Assembly (NCBI GenBank): GCA_021371965.1
Contig: JAJFVE010000153.1
Location: 1 to 64,000 of the forward strand
Origin: Planctomycetaceae bacterium
GTDB lineage: Bacteria; Planctomycetota; Phycisphaerae; SM23-33
Length of the DNA: 64,000 nucleotides
Reading direction: 5' to 3'
How positions within the stretch are numbered: the first letter of the stretch is position 1; each line of letters begins with the position of its first letter. The position numbers were made by a program, and so were the translations under genes. Below, piece by piece: positions 14,793-20,951 of the stretch. Under the pieces are notes generated by a model. The model was not told the origin of the DNA. It saw nothing but the letters and a program-made list of their open reading frames with translations, and searched no databases.

Positions 14793-17209
14793 TGAACACG
14801 CGCTTCTACAACTCGACAGCGACGATCGCGGTCCTGACCGCCGTGCTGGCCTCTGCATTCCTGGCCGCGGCGCCGACGGTGCGGGGACAGGACTCGCCGG
14901 TGGATGTGCCCGCAGCGGAGGCTCCGGCGTCCGCGCCGGCCTCGCAACCGCAGACGACCGCGGCGGAGACAGCCCCCGCGCAGACCCAGAGCACGCAGAT
15001 GGCGATCTCGCGTCCCGCGTCTCGCCCGACCCCGGGCGAGGGACCCATCTCCCTGAACTTCCGCGACGCCTCGGTGCGGACGGTGCTTGAGTATCTTTCG
15101 GAAGCCGCCGGCCTGGTCGTCGTGCAAGACGCCCCCATCAGCGGGCGCATCACCGTCATGAGCCGCCGCGACATCCGCGTCGACGAGGCTGTCTCGCTGC
15201 TGGACACCGTGCTCAAGGAGAAGGGCTATGCGGCTATCCGCCAGGGACGCACGCTCAAGATCGTCACGCTCGAGCAGGCCAAGAAGGAGCTGGTGCCCGT
15301 CCGCTCGGGCAACGACCCGTCCAAGATCGAGCCCACCGACCGCATCATCACGCAGGTGATTCCCATCCGCTACGCTGACGCCGTCAAGCTCAAGGCCGAC
15401 CTGGCGGCGCTGATCCCGACGACCGCCGACGTGACCAGCAACGCCTCGAGCAACACGATCATCATCACCGGCACCGAGGCGACGGTGAAGCGCATCGTCG
15501 AGATCATCCGCGCCATCGACGTGCACATGTCGGAAGTGGCCCAGGTGAAGGTCTTCCAGCTCAAGTACGCCAACGCCACCGCCGCGGCCAAACTCATCGG
15601 CGAGATCTTCAAGGAAGACCAACCCCAGGGGCAGAACCCGTTTGCACAGATGATGCGCGGGCGGCGGGCATTCGTGATGCCCGGCGCGCCGGCGGCTGAC
15701 TCCTCCGCCGACAAGCGCGGCGTGAAGGTGACCGCCTCGGCTGACGACCGCACCAACACGCTGGTCGTCAGCGCCTCGCCGGAGATTCTCAAGGTGATCG
15801 ACGGCGTGGTGAAGGAACTGGATTCCAATCCTTCCCTCGAGCAGGACGTCTTCGTCTACCGGCTCAAGAACGCCCGCGCCACCACGCTCGAGCCGGTGCT
15901 CAACAGCATCTTCGGCGCTGCCGGCAGCGCGGGCACAACCAGCGCCGGACGCATCTATGGCGGCAACACCGGCACGGGCGCCTTCACCAACCGCATGAGC
16001 AACAGCGGGCGAACAGGCAGTTCCGCCCGCTCGGGAGGGACCGGCCAGAACCAGAGCATGATGCCCGGCGGGTTTACCTCGCAACAGCAGCAGACCGGCC
16101 AACGGGGTGTTTCAAGGCAGAACCAACGCACCGGACAGACGGGTACGGCCGCCTCCGACCTGATCGGGCAGGTGTTCATTGTCGCCGAGGCTGACACCAA
16201 CTCGCTGCTGGTGACGACCTCGTCGAAGAATTTCGACCGCGTGCGAGAGATCATCGCCAACTTGGACTTCGCCGTTCCTCAGGTGCTCATCAAGGTGCTG
16301 ATCGCCGAGGTGACGCACGAGAATTCGCTGGACCTGGGCGTGGAGTTCTCGGGCATGAACCTGCGGGCCTCGGGCAAGGGCTTCTCGGCCGGAACCAACT
16401 TCAAGATTGCCGCCGAGACCACCGGCTTCATGTTCAAGCTCAACGAGCAGAACATCATCGCGACGATCCGCGCCATCGCCGGCGTCGACAAGCTCGACGT
16501 GCTCTCGCGCCCGTACATCCTCACCGGCGACAATCAGCAGGCCGCCATCATGGTCGGGCAGGAGGTGCCGTTCATCACCAACACGCGCATCACCGACACC
16601 GGCCAGACGATCAACACCGTCGAGTACGACGACATCGGCATCATTCTCAACGTCACGCCGCACATCAACCCGCAGGGGCTGGTGACGCTGGACGTGTACC
16701 CGGAGATCTCGACGCTGACGGACTCGACCGTGCCGATCTCCGACACGGTCCGGGCCCCGACGATCTCCAAACGCGCCGCCCAGAGCCGCGTGGCCGTCCA
16801 GAGCGGTCAGACTATCGTCATCGGCGGGCTGATGGAGGACCGCAAGGTCCAGATCGTGGAGAAAGTGCCAGGCTTGGGCGACATCCCCGGCATCGGGGTG
16901 CTCTTCCGCCGCACCAGAGAGAGAAAGAGCAAGACCGAGCTGCTGATCTTCCTGACCCCGCACGTGGCCCAGCAGACCCAGGACCTCGACGCCATCACCA
17001 ACACCGAAATCAAGAACACCAAGATCCTGCCCAGCGCCGTCCAGGGCGGGGCGTTCGACGAGCATATGCGCGGGATGGCCGAGCCGGTCGTGCCCCAGCC
17101 CGCCCCGCCCCAGACCGCACCGCTGCAAAATGACGGCAACAGCGCAGCCCCGGCCAAGCCCGCCACCATCAAGCCCGCTGCAAAGGTGCGATATGAGCCC
17201 ACAAAATAG
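14789..17209 (+). CDS. gspD: Type II secretion secretin GspD
   Basis: The outer-membrane secretin channel, 806 residues. A signal peptide (about 1-35) and an Ala/Pro/Thr/Gln-rich linker precede an N0-like domain (LNFRDASVRTVLEYLSEAAG, about 88-107), N1-N3 repeats (IPIRYADAVKLKADLAALIP, TNTLVVSASPEIL, DTNSLLVTTS), and the secretin beta-barrel from about 500. The latter carries VPFITNTRITDTGQTINTVE and the late motif IGGLMEDRKVQIVEKVPGLG-DIPG. A Gly/Ser/Gln-rich stretch (about 395-450) interrupts the N3 region. The C-terminal Pro/Gln/Ala tail may take part in targeting. It overlaps the preceding gene and the following lipoprotein gene. Confidence 0.95.
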   Translation: MMNTRFYNSTATIAVLTAVLASAFLAAAPTVRGQDSPVDVPAAEAPASAPASQPQTTAAETAPAQTQSTQMAISRPASRPTPGEGPISLNFRDASVRTVLEYLSEAAGLVVVQDAPISGRITVMSRRDIRVDEAVSLLDTVLKEKGYAAIRQGRTLKIVTLEQAKKELVPVRSGNDPSKIEPTDRIITQVIPIRYADAVKLKADLAALIPTTADVTSNASSNTIIITGTEATVKRIVEIIRAIDVHMSEVAQVKVFQLKYANATAAAKLIGEIFKEDQPQGQNPFAQMMRGRRAFVMPGAPAADSSADKRGVKVTASADDRTNTLVVSASPEILKVIDGVVKELDSNPSLEQDVFVYRLKNARATTLEPVLNSIFGAAGSAGTTSAGRIYGGNTGTGAFTNRMSNSGRTGSSARSGGTGQNQSMMPGGFTSQQQQTGQRGVSRQNQRTGQTGTAASDLIGQVFIVAEADTNSLLVTTSSKNFDRVREIIANLDFAVPQVLIKVLIAEVTHENSLDLGVEFSGMNLRASGKGFSAGTNFKIAAETTGFMFKLNEQNIIATIRAIAGVDKLDVLSRPYILTGDNQQAAIMVGQEVPFITNTRITDTGQTINTVEYDDIGIILNVTPHINPQGLVTLDVYPEISTLTDSTVPISDTVRAPTISKRAAQSRVAVQSGQTIVIGGLMEDRKVQIVEKVPGLGDIPGIGVLFRRTRERKSKTELLIFLTPHVAQQTQDLDAITNTEIKNTKILPSAVQGGAFDEHMRGMAEPVVPQPAPPQTAPLQNDGNSAAPAKPATIKPAAKVRYEPTK

Positions 17210-17642
17210 AATCGCTCTGGTCGCGATGACTTTGGCCGCAGCGGCCGTAGCCGGATGCACGTGGCCTGGGCCTTCGCCCCAGGCGGCAGCGCCGGCGGTG
17301 GTGGTGCCGCAGAATGATCCCTGCGCCGAGATGCTGCACGATTTGTGCGGGGACCTGCTGGCGTACTACGCCGCTCACGGCCAACTGCCGCCCACGCTGG
17401 CTGCCCTGACCAAAGGCCCCTCCGAAATCCCGCTGGCATGCCCGATCTCGCGGCGAGCGTACATCTACGATCGCCAGGGAATCGCCGTGCAAGGCTGGCC
17501 CGGCCGCTTGATCCTCTATGACGCCGCAGCCGTCCACGACGGCCGGCGGTGGGGCATCATGGCCGAACCGCCCCAAGAGGGCAAACCCATGTTCATCAGA
17601 GTAGTGCCTGTGCCGGAAAAAGCGGTAGCCCGTAGCCAGTAG
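17193..17642 (+). CDS. Hypothetical lipoprotein at end of the secretion operon
   Basis: A 149-residue predicted lipoprotein with lipobox AVAGC at about residues 18-22. The body has two Cys after the lipobox region (DPCAEMLHDLC) and no recognised family. The start ATG at 17193 lies inside the end of gspD with AAGGTG upstream, so translation is likely coupled. Being a lipoprotein directly after the secretin, it may assist secretin placement as pilotins do (inference only). The last few codons (…VARSQ) are built from the left arm of the inverted repeat at 17624-17778, so the true C-terminus may have been altered by that element. Confidence 0.6.
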   Translation: MSPQNRIALVAMTLAAAAVAGCTWPGPSPQAAAPAVVVPQNDPCAEMLHDLCGDLLAYYAAHGQLPPTLAALTKGPSEIPLACPISRRAYIYDRQGIAVQGWPGRLILYDAAAVHDGRRWGIMAEPPQEGKPMFIRVVPVPEKAVARSQ

Positions 17643-17778
17643 CCCATAGCCAGTGGGGAAAAGCGTAACGGGTGCCACGCACAATTCCGTTGTGCGTGTC
17701 TGCGAACATCATGTGCAGAGGGTCCCACAGCAGGGTCGCATGGCGGCCCTTCCCCCTGGCTACTGGCTACGGGCTACC
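17624..17778. repeat. Inverted-repeat element with perfect 21-bp arms
   Basis: The arm beginning GGTAGCCCGTAGCCAGTAGC at 17624-17644 is perfectly complementary to 17758-17778. Imperfect pairing continues inward (TGGGGAA with TTCCCCC). About 110 bp of non-coding sequence lies between the arms. It sits between convergent genes (lipoprotein and FGE-fold protein), and the left arm covers the last codons of the lipoprotein. It could serve as a bidirectional terminator or be a MITE-like insertion. Confidence 0.75.
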
Positions 17779-17783
17779 GGCGA

Positions 17784-19193
17784 CTAAAGCCCAAAGTCCT
17801 TCACGAAGCGCGTGCGGACGTCGTCCAGACCACTCTTGATGCAGTACACGCGGGCGCGCGTGGTGGCTTCGCCGCCGGCGGGGACAGTGACCTGGGGGTC
17901 CAGGTGCAGGCATGAGAAGCAGAAGTTGTTCGCCAGCGCCATCGGGCCTAGGAGGTTCGGCCGCCCGTACGCGAAGACCATCGGGGAGTTCTTGCCCAGC
18001 ACGGCCACGATGATCGACTTGGCTTGCGGCTGGGGCAGCGTGACGTAGCTGATCCAGCGGCCGCACCCTTCGGCGCGCGGCAGCGAGCGCAGGGGCATCC
18101 AGTCGCCCTTGCCCAGCCAGATGAACGAGCGGCTGCCTTCGAGATCGTAGAACACGTCCATCAGCCCGGCGTTCATGCAGGCCGACGCCTGAACCGTCGC
18201 GTCCTTGTCGCTGAGATTCTTGAAGGAGTAGTCCATATCGAAGAAGTCCGGCCCGGCGCGGAACTGGAACTGGTTCTCGATCTTGTCCATACGGAAGCGA
18301 TACGTGACGGTTCCAGTCTCCGAGCTTTCCGGGCCGGAGTTGTAGAGGTCCTGCGAGTCCTTGGGGCCGGCGCCGTCGATGAGGTAGCCTTCCGGCGCGG
18401 CGATGCCCAGCGCCTCGCCGATATGCGGCAAGGCCACGCCCATGCCCCGCCCGCCGCCGTAGAGCAGCTTGACGGTGTCGCCGGCCTTGCTGGGGTTATG
18501 GTGGTAGTCTGGCATGCCGGTTTGCGGCAGCGGAGCCTCGGGCATGTCGGCCATCTGCTTGTCGGCCACGCATCGCAGGCCGGTCCACTGGCGGCACCAG
18601 GGGGCGAAGGCGTAGAACGCCGTCTGGCGCCGCAGGCCCCAGCTTTCCTGGCTCATCCAACTGCCGCCCTTGAGCAGGCGGAATGGGAACTGCCCCTTGG
18701 CGTTGACAACGCACGTCCACTCGCATACCTGGCCGAACCCTTGCAGGCCGAACTTGCTGCGCTGCGTGGGGTCCGACTCGATCGAATACGTCACCGGCAG
18801 CCACTGCCCGCCGGGCACGACGCGGTCGGCCATCGGCTCAAAACCGCTGAAGGCAGCTTCCCATTCCTGCGGCGTGGGCAGGCGCTTGCCGGCCCATTTG
18901 GCGTAGGCCTCGGCGTCGCTGCCGCCGACGCCGACGACGGGGTGATGCGCCCGCTCCGCCGTGGCGTGCAGCGGCCAGTCGTACGGTTCCCCAGCCCCGG
19001 TAGCCGCAATGAACGCGGCGTATTGGGCGTTGGTGACGGGGAACTCGTCGATGAAGAACTCAGGGAGCTCCACACGCTGCGCGGGCAGCTCGTCGACGAG
19101 CATGCTCGGGTGCATGTTGTACTTCTTGCAGAGTTCCTGCCGCTGCTGGGTGCTCGATCCCACGTCGTACGTTCCGGCTGGTATGCGTATCAT
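17784..19193 (-). CDS. FGE/SUMF1-fold protein with unknown C-terminal domain
   Basis: A 469-residue protein whose N-terminal half (about 1-215) has the formylglycine-generating-enzyme fold: IRIPAGTYDVGS, EFFIDEFPVTNAQYAAFI, AYAKWAGKRLPTPQEWEAAF, and LLKGGSWMSQESW. The two redox cysteines of true FGE, found in the LCHxxYC segment after GGS, are absent here, so sulfatase activation is unlikely. The C-terminal half (about 230-469) resembles no family I recognise. The start is the second of two adjacent ATGs, 7 nt after GGAG. It is cytoplasmic as read. It lies downstream of hypFCD on the same strand but 276 bp away. Confidence 0.65.
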   Translation of the reverse strand: MIRIPAGTYDVGSSTQQRQELCKKYNMHPSMLVDELPAQRVELPEFFIDEFPVTNAQYAAFIAATGAGEPYDWPLHATAERAHHPVVGVGGSDAEAYAKWAGKRLPTPQEWEAAFSGFEPMADRVVPGGQWLPVTYSIESDPTQRSKFGLQGFGQVCEWTCVVNAKGQFPFRLLKGGSWMSQESWGLRRQTAFYAFAPWCRQWTGLRCVADKQMADMPEAPLPQTGMPDYHHNPSKAGDTVKLLYGGGRGMGVALPHIGEALGIAAPEGYLIDGAGPKDSQDLYNSGPESSETGTVTYRFRMDKIENQFQFRAGPDFFDMDYSFKNLSDKDATVQASACMNAGLMDVFYDLEGSRSFIWLGKGDWMPLRSLPRAEGCGRWISYVTLPQPQAKSIIVAVLGKNSPMVFAYGRPNLLGPMALANNFCFSCLHLDPQVTVPAGGEATTRARVYCIKSGLDDVRTRFVKDFGL

Positions 19194-19232
19194 CATCGTT
19201 CTCCAAAGGGGGGCCAGAGCATACCACAATTC

Positions 19233-19467
19233 ACCGCAGAGGACGCAGAGGTCGCAGAGAAATTTGAAAATGAGGCAGAGCGGCGGGGCTTGCCCCGCGC
19301 GTTTCTAAGACCGATCGGGATCGACAACGACAATCTCGATCCGACGGCGCGCTGGGGGGATGGCTCACGTTCGGGACATGGCGGCTGAACACCGGCCGCC
19401 ATGGCACCCTCTGATTTCTTCGCCTTCGCTCTCTTTTTCCTCAGCGTCCCCAGCGACCTCAGCGGCT
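19233..19467. repeat. Paired 9-bp tandem repeats in inverted orientation
   Basis: At about 19236-19262 the plus strand carries three 9-mers (CGCAGAGGA, CGCAGAGGT, CGCAGAGAA). At about 19438-19464 the minus strand carries CGCTGAGGT, CGCTGGGGA, CGCTGAGGA. The arms therefore face each other across ~175 bp. The element fills the gap between the hypD stop and the FGE-fold gene; no gene is visible within it. Weaker CGCAGAGG traces occur near 1130, 1930 and 45488. Confidence 0.65.
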
Positions 19468-19469
19468 AA

Positions 19470-20549
19470 TTATCTCCGCTGGTACTTGAACGCCGCGGCG
19501 CAGGCGCCTTCGGCGGAGACCATGCAGGGGCCTACCGGATCGCGGGGGGTGCAGGCTTTGGCGAAGAGGGGGCAGTGGCTGGGGCGGCAGCGGCCGCAGA
19601 TTACATCGCCGCATCGGCACCCCGGCATTTCGTAGCTTTCCACCGGCGGCAGGGCGAAGCGCTTCTGCGTGTCGAACTGGGCGAACTCGTCGCGCAAGCG
19701 CAGGCCGCTTTCGGGGATCACTCCGATGGCGCGCCACGGGGCGTCGGCGGGCTCGAAGACGTCGAAGATCAGCTTGAGCGCGGCGGCGTTGCCCTCGGCC
19801 CGCACGGGCGGGTACACGCTGGCGGCCGCGGGGGCGCCGGCGGCGATCTGGCGGCAGATCTCGATCAGCGCGGCGAGGATATTGGCCGGCTCGAAGCCCC
19901 CTACCACGCATGGGCGGGCGTGGTCGCGGGCGATCTGCTCGTAGACCTTCCAGCCGAGAATCACGCTGACGTGGCCGGGGCACAGGAAGGCGTCAACTCG
20001 CACGTCTCCGGCGGCCATCAGGGCGTTCATCGCCGGCATGATGAGCTTGTGGGCGGTGAAGGTGCTGAAGTTGCTCACGCCGCCGCGCTGGGCCTCGATC
20101 ACCGCCAGGGCGGTGGCCGGCGTGGTGGTCTCGAACCCAACGCCCAGAAACACCACGTGCGATTGCGGATTGGCCTTGGCCAGCGCGACGGCCTGTCGGG
20201 CAGAGTAGACGACCTCGACGCGCGCTCCGTCCGCCCGCGCCTGGGCCAGCGAACCGCTGCGCCCGGGGACGCGCACCATGTCACCATAGGTAGCGATGAC
20301 GACCCCGCTCTGCCGCGCCAGCCACACCGCCTGGTCCATGTACGACTGATCGGTCACGCAAACGGGACAGCCGGGCCCGCTGATGAGCTCGAGCCCGTCG
20401 GGCAGCAGGCTCTTGAGCCCGCTGGCGGCGATGGCCATCGTGTGCGTACCGCAGACTTCCATCACGACCAGGCGCCCGCCGGGAAGTCTGGCGGCGGCAG
20501 CCAGCCATACGTCGACGAGCTGCCGGCGAAGTTCGCTGACGCTCTTCAT
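19470..20549 (-). CDS. hypD: Hydrogenase maturation protein HypD
   Basis: A 359-residue iron-sulfur scaffold that with HypC builds the Fe(CN)2CO unit of NiFe hydrogenases. Diagnostic motifs are present: VCGTH with Cys33, GPGCPVCVT, FLGVGFETT, and the C-terminal cysteine cluster PGCRCGDVICGRCRPSHCPL holding the 4Fe-4S cluster. Length is normal. The ATG overlaps the hypC stop by four bases, and GGCGCC-type sequence rather than a strong ribosome site precedes it, which fits coupling. HypE, A and B are not in this window. Confidence 0.95.
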   Translation of the reverse strand: MKSVSELRRQLVDVWLAAAARLPGGRLVVMEVCGTHTMAIAASGLKSLLPDGLELISGPGCPVCVTDQSYMDQAVWLARQSGVVIATYGDMVRVPGRSGSLAQARADGARVEVVYSARQAVALAKANPQSHVVFLGVGFETTTPATALAVIEAQRGGVSNFSTFTAHKLIMPAMNALMAAGDVRVDAFLCPGHVSVILGWKVYEQIARDHARPCVVGGFEPANILAALIEICRQIAAGAPAAASVYPPVRAEGNAAALKLIFDVFEPADAPWRAIGVIPESGLRLRDEFAQFDTQKRFALPPVESYEMPGCRCGDVICGRCRPSHCPLFAKACTPRDPVGPCMVSAEGACAAAFKYQRR

Positions 20550-20788
20550 GGTTTGGGCGCCTCGCCGCGCAGGTCCGGGCCGAAGGCCTCGGCCAGCAAC
20601 TCGAAGGTCTCGCGGGCCTCGCGCTCGTCGAGGACGGTGATGGCCAGCCCGGCGTGCACGAGCACCCAGTCGCCGACGCGCGCCTCGGGCACGGCGGCCA
20701 GCGACACGACGGTGCTATTGCCATCAAGGGTGACGGTAGCCCCTTCGGCGTCGATCGATTCAATTTTCAGAGGGACGGCGAGACACAT
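20546..20788 (-). CDS. hypC: Hydrogenase maturation chaperone HypC
   Basis: An 80-residue chaperone that carries the iron complex between HypD and the hydrogenase large subunit. It begins MCLAVPLKIE; the N-terminal Cys2 is the essential ligand. The remaining small beta-barrel (VGDWVLVHAGLAITVLDERE) matches HypC/HybG. It lies between hypF (140 bp upstream, with repeat sequence between) and hypD (overlapping). Confidence 0.95.
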   Translation of the reverse strand: MCLAVPLKIESIDAEGATVTLDGNSTVVSLAAVPEARVGDWVLVHAGLAITVLDEREARETFELLAEAFGPDLRGEAPKP

Positions 20789-20794
20789 AGGGGG

Positions 20795-20826
20795 ATTTCC
20801 AATTTCCGATTTTCAATTTCCGATTT
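20795..20826. repeat. Short AT-rich tandem repeat upstream of hypC
   Basis: ATTTCCAATTTCCG is followed directly by ATTTTCAATTTCCG and ATTT, two imperfect 14-bp units. It is the sole AT-rich stretch in the hypF-hypC gap. Confidence 0.6.
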
Positions 20827-20845
20827 AACAACACAACAACCGCCA

Positions 20846-20951
20846 GTAGCACGGGCGTCTTGCCCGTGGGCCCCACGGCCATCTTGGCCGTGGAATCCGC
20901 AATGCATGGGCGGGACGCCCCTGCTACTCACGGGCGAGACGCCCGTGCTAC
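20846..20951. repeat. GGGCGAGACGCCC-type hairpin element spanning hypF end
   Basis: GTAGCACGGGCGTCTTGCCC at 20846-20865 and the facing arm ending GACGCCCGTGCTAC at 20951 form an inverted repeat of 23 bp with one mismatch. Inside it are a perfect CCACGGCCA/TGGCCGTGG hairpin and a GGGCG/CGCCC hairpin. Its right arm supplies the last codons and stop of hypF. A partial relative lies at about 30001-30046. Confidence 0.75.

Noticed and set aside
17784..19193. Sulfatase-activating formylglycine-generating enzyme
   Set aside because: The catalytic cysteine pair is missing and no sulfatase gene is in the window.
19233..19467. CRISPR-like array
   Set aside because: Units are 9 bp, directly adjacent without spacers, and in opposing orientation.
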